A DNA stretch of 64,000 nt from CAYQLY01 sp964418605 (GCA_964418605.1 CAYQLY010000012.1:1-64000); one strand, 5' to 3'; shown: positions 36,703 to 46,326, counted from the stretch's first letter. Translations and numbers: made by a program. The notes: a model not told the origin generated them from the sequence alone.

Positions 36703-38071
36703 ATTCCTTCAGATTAGACAATGACTCGGCATTATGTTTAAGTATATATTGCAATGCCATTCGATCTTCCATATTAAATTTAAAGGAAGGGCAACCCGGT
36801 TCGCCCTGATACCACTTTTTAGGACAACCTCCTTCACAAACAGGTAAAAAGTTACACTCTTTACACCATGATTTACCAGCTTCTAGATCATCAAACCAAT
36901 CTCTTGTAATAGCATGCTTATTATATGTTTCTGCACTTAACTTAATATTTCCAATTTTATATTCATCTTTTTCATACATGGGTGTATATGAAAATTCATA
37001 ACACGGGTAAATATTTCCATAGGCATCATATACCTCAGAATCTTGCATTACTACCATACACGGCTGATAGGATCTATCAGGCAGAATATCCTCTACAGAA
37101 AATCCTTTATTCATAGCATAAATAAGCCACTCGATTTCTAACTCAGCATAATGTTCTTTCGTTAAGCCAATCTCATCCCCTGATTTAACCTGACCCCAAT
37201 TAACTACAGCGGCAAAAGACAAGGAAACCTTATTGTGAAGTTGTTTCTCTGCTAACAAATCAATAAAAAAAGGTATGCTTTCATAATTAGTTTGGTCAAT
37301 ATTCATACGTATAAACAATGGTTTATTTATACGTGCTGTATATTCTGGTAATTGTGTAATAGAAACAATATTGTTTAAAATGATATCAAATGTTGAAGCA
37401 CCCGTTTTAGTTACACGTCGTTTATCATGATGTTCAGGCGTACCATCAATCGTTATCTGAAATGAATGAACATGATACAATAAATAAAGCTCTTTAAAAA
37501 TATCAGGCTTTAGACTAAGCCCATTTGTAATCATATGCGCACTGTAATGAATACCATATTTCTTAGATATATCATCCAATTGTATACTCATATGAGTTAA
37601 TTGAGAATACCCCATCAGAGGTTCACCTCCATACCATGTTATATTCAATGATTTATATTTTCCAGTTTGCAATTTCGTTTCAATACGCTGAAGTACTTTT
37701 TCACTAATTATATTATTCATTGTATGTTTAGTATGAACTTGTCCACAATAATGACAGCCTAGCTGACAATTAGATGTAGGCTGAATAGTGATCCCCAACG
37801 ATGCCGACTCATCAATACCTATTCTATTTTGTGTCATCATTGTTTGAAACTCATTCTCATGCTCTGGAACAATAATTTCATAATTAAATAACTTTAATAA
37901 CATATCAGTAGGAATAACTTCATACGCTCCATTCATTAACTGATTATACAACTCATAGTTCATCAATAAAGACTTTCCTGTACGTGTCGAAAAAATGATA
38001 TGTTTTGAATATATCTCTTGCTCATGAGGCAACTTAGTTGCCCCTATATATCTAGATAGTTTAAATTTCAT
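36686..38071 (-). CDS. radical SAM/SPASM peptide maturase
   Basis: 461 residues. The radical SAM cluster is Cys102-xxx-Cys106-xx-Cys109 (NCQLGCHYCGQ), followed by the GGEPL SAM-binding motif. The C-terminal SPASM domain has Cys403-xx-Cys406-xxxxx-Cys412-xxx-Cys416 plus Cys427 (CKECNFLPVCEGGC), which hold auxiliary iron-sulphur clusters. An N-terminal region of about 90 residues could bind a leader peptide. SPASM enzymes of this type modify short ribosomal peptides; the 60-residue precursor gene lies 120 bp upstream. No independent promoter box is visible. Confidence 0.9.
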   Translation of the reverse strand: MKFKLSRYIGATKLPHEQEIYSKHIIFSTRTGKSLLMNYELYNQLMNGAYEVIPTDMLLKLFNYEIIVPEHENEFQTMMTQNRIGIDESASLGITIQPTSNCQLGCHYCGQVHTKHTMNNIISEKVLQRIETKLQTGKYKSLNITWYGGEPLMGYSQLTHMSIQLDDISKKYGIHYSAHMITNGLSLKPDIFKELYLLYHVHSFQITIDGTPEHHDKRRVTKTGASTFDIILNNIVSITQLPEYTARINKPLFIRMNIDQTNYESIPFFIDLLAEKQLHNKVSLSFAAVVNWGQVKSGDEIGLTKEHYAELEIEWLIYAMNKGFSVEDILPDRSYQPCMVVMQDSEVYDAYGNIYPCYEFSYTPMYEKDEYKIGNIKLSAETYNKHAITRDWFDDLEAGKSWCKECNFLPVCEGGCPKKWYQGEPGCPSFKFNMEDRMALQYILKHNAESLSNLKEYGDDR

Positions 38072-38156
38072 AATTTTTTATTATAAATATTTTTTATTAA
38101 ACTAAAGTAACTTTATTTGTATAAATAATATTTTTTTAAAATAATTAAATATAAAT

Positions 38157-38185
38157 AAAGCCAAGTCTTAAAAAGACTTGGCTTT
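38157..38185 (-). terminator. hairpin between RiPP precursor and maturase
   Basis: A perfect 13-bp stem (AAAGCCAAGTCTT / AAGACTTGGCTTT) with a 3-nt loop, starting 6 bp after the precursor stop. On the minus strand it is followed by ATTTAT. It looks like an intrinsic terminator or attenuator that would leave most transcripts carrying only the precursor. Confidence 0.8.
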
Positions 38186-38191
38186 ATCATA

Positions 38192-38374
38192 CTAGGAATA
38201 GCTACCTTTACATTTAACCTTAAAATCATTACAGGTTTGTTGCCCTTGATTTGTACCACCAGCCACATAGCGTGCATCATCCGGATTAAGCACTTCTAAT
38301 TCAAACGGCATTGAACGATGCTCTTGGATTATATCCATTTTTCCCAGAGCTGCTTTTAAACTTTTACTTTTCAT
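38192..38374 (-). CDS. RiPP precursor peptide, double-glycine leader, two-cysteine core
   Basis: 60 residues. The leader (1-40) starts MKSKSLKAALGKMD and ends LNPDDARYVAGG, the Bacteroidota double-glycine leader style of rSAM-modified peptides. The core (41-60) begins TNQGQQTC, is polar and has Cys48 and Cys55, separated by six residues, plus Lys and Tyr near the end. It sits directly upstream of the SPASM maturase in the same direction. No peptidase-transporter is encoded in the window. The precursor call rests on leader form, size and context. Confidence 0.8.
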   Translation of the reverse strand: MKSKSLKAALGKMDIIQEHRSMPFELEVLNPDDARYVAGGTNQGQQTCNDFKVKCKGSYS

Positions 38375-38546
38375 GTTGTTAAATAATTAAATTAATTAAA
38401 CAAATCGGCTTAAGTTTTACGTTATTAGGCCTTTATTGAACGGAGTATCGTATGCGCACTACTCATCGCCTTACGTCTGTCTTCTATCTGTGTTTCTCAT
38501 GCTACTGATGAAGAAGACGCGTTTCCCGGGAAGTTCTTTATTATCA

Positions 38547-40952
38547 TCAATTGCTACGTTGGCGCTCATCGCTATTGCTTGATTTTCGTTGATTCGACTT
38601 AAAATCTTTTCCAAAACGGTATTGAACCGAGACACGCAACATACGTACATCATAATAGTTATTAACCTGACTTTCAATCCCATTCACCATAGCAGAAAAA
38701 AGCGGCCAATACGTTTTAAATATATCATCTCCTTGAATTGCCAATTGCAAGCGCTCATGGTAGCACATCCATCTAACACCCGCATCTATCCTGTAGATCG
38801 GGCGAAGTAGGCGGCTGTTAGAATATACATTAGAAGGCATCACATTGATAGAAAGTTCTGCCATCAAATTTTTGTTCTTAGTCAATACCACTTGATTGGT
38901 GATAGTGAAATATGTTGTCCATCCTTCAACCAATGGCCTAATACCCGGTACAGAGGAAGTAACTCGATTATAATAGACACCCACATTTGCAATGGTTTCC
39001 AACCACGACCGCGGATGAAGCGATATATCAGCATACCAACCATACGACCAAATGGTAAACAAATTTAATTGCTTAAATACTTGAGCCAAGCTATTCGTCT
39101 CCGGCCAAAGTACCTGATCATACCCATTCGTTTCAAGGTTTACATCTATACAAGAAGTAAGTAAACTCTTATAGGTATAGCACAACTCCATATTATCAGA
39201 AAACGAAGGCTGTAAAAATGGATTCCCTTCTCCATAAGAATACAATGTAGAATAAGAGCGAAATGGATTCAATCGGTAATATGCCGGCCGATCAATACGT
39301 CGTCCATAGTTAATCGATAAAACATGATTCGGATTTAACCGATAAGTCATATACGCTGTAGGAAACAAGCGCATATACCGATTAGGCACTAGTTGATTCA
39401 GCGTATGTGAAACCCCCCTTGTTTGAGTGTATTCAACCCGCAACCCCATTTGCCAATCCCACTTCTTCCACGTGCGGCTGGCACTAAGATAAAGTGCTTG
39501 AGTATGTTCTCGATAGGTAAAAAAGTTAGATTGCATCGTATCACGCTGATACAACGCATTTATATTTCTATAAAAATTAAAATCATACGCATTATCAATT
39601 AAACTCCATTTACCTCCACATGAAATCGTTCCCCAAGAATAAGGCAAATCCACATCCACACTTGATGTATAAATACGTATCTGATCATATCCACGAGACA
39701 AAAAACGGTTATTAGTAGGTAGTTTTTCACCCCACCTGCCATAGGTTTGCATATCCAACCCATCCTCGCTTCTACCTTCTGTCACATATATATCGCTGCT
39801 CCAAGTTATCATTTTACCAGTTGTATCAAATCGATGTTTCAAATACACACTACCTCCATGTCTATATCCAGGCGATAAATCATACGAATGACCTTCTATT
39901 AACGAGTCACTCATCTGGGTAAGCGGGCGAAAAAAATAAATACGATCTACCGTAGGGTGCGCGGAACGATATACTCCACCTTGATAAGATAGAGATAAAA
40001 GCATCCGCGGTGTCGCTTGAAAATCGACATTCGACTCCCAAGCAATTTGTTTATAAAAATCACGTCGCATAGACGTATCGCGCCATTCCCAATCCGAATA
40101 AATAACACGCCGTCGTTCAGTTGCTCCGGTAGAGCCATCCGAGGCATTTAACCCTGTATGTAACAGCCATTTGCCTTTGGTATAGTTAAATGTGCCATTC
40201 CCAAATACCCACTCATAGGTCGTTTGCTTATAGCCGGTACGTACAGTTGCATTATATCCTTTTGTTTTATTTTTTTTCTTCACGATATTAATTAAACCAC
40301 CATTCCCTCCAGCATCGTATTTAGCAGGTGGATTCGTAATTACTTCAATCCGTTCAATATCATCAGCGGACATTGATCTCAGTAAATTCATTAACTCATC
40401 ACCGGATAGTTGCACCAAACGGTCATCTATTAACACATTGACAGATGATTTTCCTGCCAATGAAAGGCTTTTTTGATCAACCTGAATGCCAGGTGTTTTC
40501 TTCAGCGCATCCAACGCATCACCACCAGTAGCACCAATACTGTTTTGAATGTTAAATACTAATCGATCGGGCTTACGCTCAATTACTGGTTTTTGATCTG
40601 TAACTACCACTTCATTCAACTCACTAACTAAACTCTTCAGTTGAGCATTAATAAGTGTATCTTGTTTGAGCGTAAACGTTATTTTCTTCGTTTCACAATT
40701 GATATATGATAAAATAAGCCTATACGACCCAACTGCCAACGATTTCATTTCATAGTTGCCAAGGCTATCTGAAAAAACAGTCTTTATAATGACTGAGTCT
40801 TTTTGTAAAACAACAGTAGCAAATTCTAACGGTTGCTTATCTTTATCCATCACTTTACCGCGCAGCAGGTATTGAGCACAAGCTTTTTTCTCATTCAATA
40901 ATAATAATAGATATATTATAAATATTATTTTATTATTTATATTAAATCGCAT
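38547..40952 (-). CDS. outer-membrane beta-barrel protein with carboxypeptidase-D regulatory domain (TonB-receptor-like)
   Basis: 801 residues with a signal peptide (ending near KKACAQ). Residues about 28-115 are a CarboxypepD_reg-like domain (LRGKVMDKDKQPLEFATVVLQKD). A plug-like region follows (GGDALDALKKTPGIQVDQ, VEVITNPPAKYDAGGNGGLINIVKKK), then a long barrel ending in VSVQYRFGKDF and a charged tail. It is of the outer membrane beta-barrel family 3 type, shorter than SusC. Its DNA looks much more GC-rich than the flanks. It precedes the RiPP precursor by 172 bp. Confidence 0.85.
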   Translation of the reverse strand: MRFNINNKIIFIIYLLLLLNEKKACAQYLLRGKVMDKDKQPLEFATVVLQKDSVIIKTVFSDSLGNYEMKSLAVGSYRLILSYINCETKKITFTLKQDTLINAQLKSLVSELNEVVVTDQKPVIERKPDRLVFNIQNSIGATGGDALDALKKTPGIQVDQKSLSLAGKSSVNVLIDDRLVQLSGDELMNLLRSMSADDIERIEVITNPPAKYDAGGNGGLINIVKKKNKTKGYNATVRTGYKQTTYEWVFGNGTFNYTKGKWLLHTGLNASDGSTGATERRRVIYSDWEWRDTSMRRDFYKQIAWESNVDFQATPRMLLSLSYQGGVYRSAHPTVDRIYFFRPLTQMSDSLIEGHSYDLSPGYRHGGSVYLKHRFDTTGKMITWSSDIYVTEGRSEDGLDMQTYGRWGEKLPTNNRFLSRGYDQIRIYTSSVDVDLPYSWGTISCGGKWSLIDNAYDFNFYRNINALYQRDTMQSNFFTYREHTQALYLSASRTWKKWDWQMGLRVEYTQTRGVSHTLNQLVPNRYMRLFPTAYMTYRLNPNHVLSINYGRRIDRPAYYRLNPFRSYSTLYSYGEGNPFLQPSFSDNMELCYTYKSLLTSCIDVNLETNGYDQVLWPETNSLAQVFKQLNLFTIWSYGWYADISLHPRSWLETIANVGVYYNRVTSSVPGIRPLVEGWTTYFTITNQVVLTKNKNLMAELSINVMPSNVYSNSRLLRPIYRIDAGVRWMCYHERLQLAIQGDDIFKTYWPLFSAMVNGIESQVNNYYDVRMLRVSVQYRFGKDFKSNQRKSSNSDERQRSN

Positions 40953-41012
40953 GGCACAATACTATTGATAATTTTCTTTATAAACAATAAAAAATAAAAT
41001 TATTTTTTTTAA

Positions 41013-41020
41013 CAAACCTA
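41013..41020 (-). promoter_or_regulatory. candidate -7 box for the outer-membrane protein gene
   Basis: On the minus strand this reads TAGGTTTG, matching TAnnTTTG, 61 bp before the ATG at 40952. It lies 15 bp from the queE box on the other strand. No clear -33 box is visible. Confidence 0.35.
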
Positions 41021-41035
41021 TTAATCGACCATGTG

Positions 41036-41043
41036 TATATTTG
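41036..41043 (+). promoter_or_regulatory. candidate -7 box for queE
   Basis: TATATTTG matches TAnnTTTG, 16 bp before the queE ATG at 41059. Confidence 0.45.
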
Positions 41044-41058
41044 TAAGAAAAGAATAGT

Positions 41059-41664
41059 ATGACATCAAACCAAGTGCCTTTGATGGAATCATTTTATACC
41101 ATTCAGGGAGAAGGATTTCATCAAGGTAAGGCAGCTTACTTTATTCGTCTAGGAGGATGCGATGTAGGATGCCATTGGTGCGATGTAAAAGAATCATGGA
41201 ATGCTGATGCATTCCCATTAATTGATACAAAAAAAATTGCCGAACAAAGTGCTCAATTTCCATCTCGCATAGCAATTGTAACAGGAGGCGAGCCTTTGAT
41301 GCATGACCTATCTTCTCTTTGTGAAGAATTAAAAAAAGAAAAATTTAAAACACATATTGAAACTTCAGGCGCCTATCCACTATCAGGCACATGGGACTGG
41401 ATTTGCCTAAGTCCAAAAAAATTTAAACCTCCTTTAGACTCTATATGTTCACAAGCTCATGAACTTAAACTAATTATCTATAATAAATCCGATTTTGAAT
41501 GGGCTGAATCATTTCAAAAAAAGGTCAAGGCAGATTGCAAACTCTACTTGCAACCGGAATGGGGAAAATCTAAAGAAGTACTTCCACTAATTATAGATTA
41601 TATTAAAAAAAATCCCGCATGGGAAATATCTTTACAAATTCATAAGTTTATGGAAATTCCATAA
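41059..41664 (+). CDS. queE: 7-carboxy-7-deazaguanine synthase QueE
   Basis: A 201-residue minimal radical SAM enzyme. Cluster cysteines are Cys34, Cys38 and Cys41 (GGCDVGCHWCDVKESW), with VTGGEPLMH as the SAM motif and SFYTIQGEGFHQGKAAYFIRLGG as the N-terminal QueE block. It forms the 7-deazaguanine core for queuosine. The C-terminus is the short Bacteroidota form. It starts 8 bp before the PorE-like gene. Confidence 0.93.
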   Translation: MTSNQVPLMESFYTIQGEGFHQGKAAYFIRLGGCDVGCHWCDVKESWNADAFPLIDTKKIAEQSAQFPSRIAIVTGGEPLMHDLSSLCEELKKEKFKTHIETSGAYPLSGTWDWICLSPKKFKPPLDSICSQAHELKLIIYNKSDFEWAESFQKKVKADCKLYLQPEWGKSKEVLPLIIDYIKKNPAWEISLQIHKFMEIP

Positions 41665-41672
41665 AAAAACGA

Positions 41673-43616
41673 ATGAACCCCATACTACAAAGTTTGTTTA
41701 TAGTAATTGCTCTACTTACCCATTATACAGTAAGCACCGCACAAGAAAAAAAAGAAAACTATACCTCTAGCTCAAAAAAAGCTATCAGCTATTATAAAAA
41801 AGCCCAGACTTACATAAAAAAACGTGATTTTGAAAATGGAATTAAAAATTTACTTAGCGCCATCGACAAAGATCCAAACTTTGCTGAAGCTCACCAAGCA
41901 CTGGTGGCTTGCTACATTATTAAAAATGATGTAGAAAAAGTAAAATACCATTTAAAAAATATATATGTACTACAACCCACCAATCCTTCTTTTCAAGGAA
42001 GCCACCTAGCCTTTGCTGAACTTTTATTTAATGAAGGAAATTACACAGAAGCATATGAGGTGTCCAAAAAAACACTCACACTACCTAACCTATCTAAACT
42101 AAATCAAGATCGAGCAGAAAAGATAAAATCAAATTGCTTATTTTCAATTCAAGCGATTGAACACCCTAGCGATTTTCATCCATCTCCCTTACCAGAAACC
42201 GTGAATCATTTTACACTTCAATATTTTCCTGTATTAACAGCTGATCAGCAATTCATTATTTTCACAGGAAGAAATGGATTTAAAGGCAACGATGATGAAA
42301 ATATTTTTATTAGTGAAAAAAAGAATGGATCATGGCAGCCTTGTCATTCCATTTCAAAAAATATCAATACACCACTAAATAATGAAGGAACCTGTACTAT
42401 TTCCGCTGATGGAAAAATAATAATTTTCACATCCTGTCAAGGAAGAGAAAGTATAGGCAACTGCGATCTATATGTTAGCTATAAAACAGGTGCAGACTGG
42501 TCAGAACCAAAAAATTTAGGTTCAACTGTCAATAGCATAGCTTGGGATTCACAACCCAGCCTATCTGCCGATGGAAGACAGCTCTATTTCGTCTCAGAAC
42601 GAAAGGGAGGTTATGGGAAAAGAGATATTTGGTATACAAAACAAGATGCTAATGGAAATTGGAGCATCCCAACAAACCTAGGTCCAACTATCAATACAAA
42701 AGAAAATGAAATATCTCCATTCATTCATACTAATGGTACAACTTTATTTTTTGCATCCAATGGCTATCCCGAACTAGGCGGTTTAGATTTATTTTATTCA
42801 ACTCAACATCATGGCAAATGGAATATCCCAACAAATCTAGGATATCCTATAAATAACCATAAAGATCAATCGTCTTTATTTGTAACAGCTGATGGAAAAA
42901 AAGGCTATTATACAAATCAAATTACAGATACACTCACACAAAAAACAAAAGGACTTATTTATGAATTTAATTTTCCACCTACTATTATCAGCACTAAAAG
43001 TAATTATGTAAAAGGCATAATAAGAGATAAAAAAACAAAAAAAGAATTAAAGTCAAAGATTGATTTATTCGATTTAAAAACAAATCAAATACAATCTATT
43101 GTTTATTCAGATTCTATAGATGGAAATTATTTAATCACACTCACACAAGGATCTGAATATGCCTTATATATAAGAAAAAAAGGGTATTTATTCAAAAGTA
43201 TATTTTTTAACTACGTTGAAAATCGAGATCTGAACCCTATTACACTTGATATTGAATTAGACCCTATTCAAGCAGGATCATCAACTGTATTAAATAATAT
43301 TTTTTTTGATTTTGGGAAATACAATTTAAAAGAAAAATCAACAATAGAATTAGAAAATATTATTGAGTTCATTAAACAGAATCCAGAGTTAAAATTTGAA
43401 ATTGGAGGACATACAGATGATATTGGATCTGAGAAAGACAACCAAACTCTTTCGATTGAACGAGCAAAAGCTGTGTATACTTATTTAATTGAAAAAGGAA
43501 TTTCCAAAAACAAACTTATTTACAAGGGATATGGAAAATCAAAACCGATTATTTCTAATATTACTGAGGAAAATCGGCAATTAAACAGGCGAATTGAATT
43601 TAGAATCCTAAAATAA
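41673..43616 (+). CDS. PorE-like TPR, PD40 and OmpA-C domain protein
   Basis: 647 residues with a signal peptide (ending near VSTAQ). Domains in order: TPR (about 30-165), PD40/WD40-like beta-propeller repeats (about 185-440; repeated GKIIIFTSCQG, GRQLYFVSERKGGYG, GTTLFFASNGYPELGG), a CarboxypepD_reg domain (about 448-530) and an OmpA-type peptidoglycan-binding domain (about 540-647; NNIFFDFGKYNL, GGHTDDIGS, NRRIEFRI). This four-part order matches PorE of the type IX secretion system, which anchors the machine to peptidoglycan; other paralogues share it, so the role is inferred. Confidence 0.8.
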   Translation: MNPILQSLFIVIALLTHYTVSTAQEKKENYTSSSKKAISYYKKAQTYIKKRDFENGIKNLLSAIDKDPNFAEAHQALVACYIIKNDVEKVKYHLKNIYVLQPTNPSFQGSHLAFAELLFNEGNYTEAYEVSKKTLTLPNLSKLNQDRAEKIKSNCLFSIQAIEHPSDFHPSPLPETVNHFTLQYFPVLTADQQFIIFTGRNGFKGNDDENIFISEKKNGSWQPCHSISKNINTPLNNEGTCTISADGKIIIFTSCQGRESIGNCDLYVSYKTGADWSEPKNLGSTVNSIAWDSQPSLSADGRQLYFVSERKGGYGKRDIWYTKQDANGNWSIPTNLGPTINTKENEISPFIHTNGTTLFFASNGYPELGGLDLFYSTQHHGKWNIPTNLGYPINNHKDQSSLFVTADGKKGYYTNQITDTLTQKTKGLIYEFNFPPTIISTKSNYVKGIIRDKKTKKELKSKIDLFDLKTNQIQSIVYSDSIDGNYLITLTQGSEYALYIRKKGYLFKSIFFNYVENRDLNPITLDIELDPIQAGSSTVLNNIFFDFGKYNLKEKSTIELENIIEFIKQNPELKFEIGGHTDDIGSEKDNQTLSIERAKAVYTYLIEKGISKNKLIYKGYGKSKPIISNITEENRQLNRRIEFRILK

Positions 43617-43624
43617 TTTTTTTA

Positions 43625-44071
43625 TTATATACTAGTTTCAAACAAAAGATAATGAGAAGAAACCATCCCTAATTTTTCATATGTTTTCTGAGCACCTACA
43701 TTATCCTTCTCTACATATAAACGAATTAGTTTTATGTTCTCTTTTTTAGCTAACTCTATAGTATAATAATATAATTTCTTAAAAACACCCTCTCTTCTAT
43801 ACGCTTCTCTTACATACACACTCTGAATCCACCATATAGTTGTATTTCGCCAATCGCTCCACTCATAGGTGATCATTAAATTTCCAATCACCTTATTATC
43901 CTCTTTTTCAGCCACAAGGTAAAATCCTTTTGATGAATCTGCTATAACTGCTTTAACTGCTTGCTGAACGGTATACTCATCCAACTTCTTAGATTCTGTT
44001 TCCAAAGCCATAAGAAGATTATGATTAACAATATATGGAATGTCTTGTGAAATAGCTTTTCGAATAAGCAT
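43625..44071 (-). CDS. GNAT family N-acetyltransferase
   Basis: 148 residues with the GNAT fold: beta-4 NTTIWWIQSVYVREAYRREGVFKKLYYYTIELAK contains the acetyl-CoA loop (RREGVFKKL for Q/RxxGxG/A), and the C-terminal YEKLGM block ends the fold. The substrate is unknown. It is convergent with the PorE-like gene. Confidence 0.88.
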   Translation of the reverse strand: MLIRKAISQDIPYIVNHNLLMALETESKKLDEYTVQQAVKAVIADSSKGFYLVAEKEDNKVIGNLMITYEWSDWRNTTIWWIQSVYVREAYRREGVFKKLYYYTIELAKKENIKLIRLYVEKDNVGAQKTYEKLGMVSSHYLLFETSI

Positions 44072-44097
44072 AGAATTTATATATTGTTTAGAAAAAT

Positions 44098-46326
44098 TTA
44101 AATCCCCAATAAATTACCCAAAGCATTTTCATACAATTGAACAGGACTTTGATCCTTAAAAAACAAATCTTCATCTATTTTATAATCATGTTTTATAACC
44201 TGCCCCAAATAAAAAAACGGCACAGAAAGAGATCGAACTGTTTTTTTAAAATCATTCTCTAATTCTTTAGTAACCGATACCACTACTCTACTCTGGCTTT
44301 CCCCAAAAAGAAATGCATCTTTTCGAATAGATACATCTGTTTGAATAGAAAATCCAAGCCCCCCAACCATAGCTGACTCCATCAAGGCTATAAACAATCC
44401 GCCATCTGACACATCATGGGCTGAAGCGATTACTTTTTTCTGAATCAATTGCTTCACCGCATGATGAATCTGATACTCTTCTTCTAAATCAAATGCAGGA
44501 GCTGGAGAAGATTTTACATGATGGTAACTATACAAATACTCTGAACTATTAATACAATTTTTTGATTGACCTATCAAAAAAATGGAATCGCCTGGATTTT
44601 TAAAATTTAACGTCATCTGAAACGATTTATCTTCTAATAATCCTAACATACCAATAGTTGGCGTAGGGAAAACCGGACCTTCATCTGAAGATTGATTATA
44701 AAAACTGACATTTCCTCCTGTAACAGGGGTTTCAAATTTTTCACAAGCCATTTTCATGCCCTCAATAGCTTGTACAAACTGCCAATATACTTCAGGCACA
44801 TAAGGATTTCCAAAGTTCAGACAATTGGTAATAGCAATAGGTTCTGCACCTGAACAAACCACATTACGTGCAGACTCAGCTACTGCAATAGCACAACCTA
44901 TTTTAGGATCTGCTTGAACATAGCGTGAGTTACAATCAATCTTTAAGGCCAAAGCCTTAGTTGTATTTTTTATATCTACAATAGCTGCATCTGAAGGAGA
45001 AGCAATACTTCTATTCACCGTACCTACCATCGAATCATACTGCTCATACACCCACCGCTTAGATGCAATATTGGGATGTGTTAAAAGAAAACGTGCGATA
45101 GAAATATACTCTGAAGAAGAAGGAAGTGAGACTTTATCAATAGAAAATTTTTTCGAATCTTTATAGTATGATGGCTCTTTATACTCACGATAATAAACCG
45201 GGGCTCCTCCACCAAGCACTAATGATTCAGCTGGAACATCAGCAATTAATTGACCATTTGTATAAAAACGCAACCGTTTTGTATCTGTTACAACGCCAAT
45301 CTGCGCACAACTCAAATCCCACTTATCCATAATCGCTTGAACTTTTTCTTCATGTCCTTTTTGAACAATCAACAGCATACGCTCTTGAGATTCAGAAAGT
45401 AAAATTTCCCAAGGCATCATTCCAGACTGCCGTGTTGGAACACGATCCAACCAGATCTCCATTCCATGATTTCCTTTTGCACTCATCTCAGAAGTAGAGC
45501 AAATAATACCAGCTGCCCCCATATCCTGAACACCAATAAGAAAACCAGTGGCAATAGCTTCTAACGTTGCTTCTAACAGTAACTTTTCTTGAAATGGATC
45601 ACCTACTTGAACAGCTGGCAACTTCTCTGCCGACGCTGCTGTAATATCTTCTGAAGCAAATGTAGCACCATGAATCCCATCCTTACCCGTTGCTGACCCT
45701 ACAATAAAAACACTATTCCCTACACCATATGAAATAGCACGTGCAATTTTATCTTTATGAACAATTCCCACTGAAAGTGCATTTACCAATGGATTAACGT
45801 TAAAAGAGTCATCAAAAAAAATTTCACCGCCTACGGTAGGTACACCAAATGCATTTCCATAATCACCAATACCTTTAACTACTCTTTTTAAAAGCCACCT
45901 CGTCCGATCCAATTTTAAATTACCAAAACGCAAGGAGTTTAACTGCGCAATAGGTCGAGCACCCATTGTAAAAATATCACGATTAATTCCACCTACTCCA
46001 GTCGCTGCACCTTGATAAGGCTCGATAGCAGATGGGTGGTTATGAGATTCAATTTTAAAACTTACAGCTAATCCATCCCCTATATCTACCAAGCCTGCAT
46101 TTTCCTCACCCGCTTTAGCTAACATGCGTGAAGAATCTTTAGGTAATTTTTTCAACCATACAATGGAGTTCTTATAAGAACAATGCTCTGACCACATCAC
46201 TGAATAAATACTCAATTCTGTAAAATTAGGAGCTCGGCCTAGAATTTTTTTGATTTGATCAAACTCTTCCAGAAGCAAACCCAACTTCTTAGCAGTCTCG
46301 AATGTAGGTATAGGCAAATGATCCAT
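44098..46326 (-). CDS. purL: phosphoribosylformylglycinamidine synthase subunit PurL (small type)
   Basis: 742 residues from the ATG at 46326 (MDHLPIPTFETAKKLGLL); a frame to 46464 only adds an unlikely hydrophobic extension. Blocks MWSEHCSYKNS, GLAVSFKIESHNHPSAIEPYQGAATGVGGI and AHDVSDGGLFIAL mark the AIR-synthase-like ATPase of the PurQLS complex, which makes FGAM in purine synthesis. It is divergent from the alpha/beta hydrolase gene. Confidence 0.95.
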   Translation of the reverse strand: MDHLPIPTFETAKKLGLLLEEFDQIKKILGRAPNFTELSIYSVMWSEHCSYKNSIVWLKKLPKDSSRMLAKAGEENAGLVDIGDGLAVSFKIESHNHPSAIEPYQGAATGVGGINRDIFTMGARPIAQLNSLRFGNLKLDRTRWLLKRVVKGIGDYGNAFGVPTVGGEIFFDDSFNVNPLVNALSVGIVHKDKIARAISYGVGNSVFIVGSATGKDGIHGATFASEDITAASAEKLPAVQVGDPFQEKLLLEATLEAIATGFLIGVQDMGAAGIICSTSEMSAKGNHGMEIWLDRVPTRQSGMMPWEILLSESQERMLLIVQKGHEEKVQAIMDKWDLSCAQIGVVTDTKRLRFYTNGQLIADVPAESLVLGGGAPVYYREYKEPSYYKDSKKFSIDKVSLPSSSEYISIARFLLTHPNIASKRWVYEQYDSMVGTVNRSIASPSDAAIVDIKNTTKALALKIDCNSRYVQADPKIGCAIAVAESARNVVCSGAEPIAITNCLNFGNPYVPEVYWQFVQAIEGMKMACEKFETPVTGGNVSFYNQSSDEGPVFPTPTIGMLGLLEDKSFQMTLNFKNPGDSIFLIGQSKNCINSSEYLYSYHHVKSSPAPAFDLEEEYQIHHAVKQLIQKKVIASAHDVSDGGLFIALMESAMVGGLGFSIQTDVSIRKDAFLFGESQSRVVVSVTKELENDFKKTVRSLSVPFFYLGQVIKHDYKIDEDLFFKDQSPVQLYENALGNLLGI

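Noticed and set aside
38471..38683. 70-residue minus-strand frame across the end of the outer-membrane gene
   Set aside because: It overlaps that gene in another frame and has no recognisable features.
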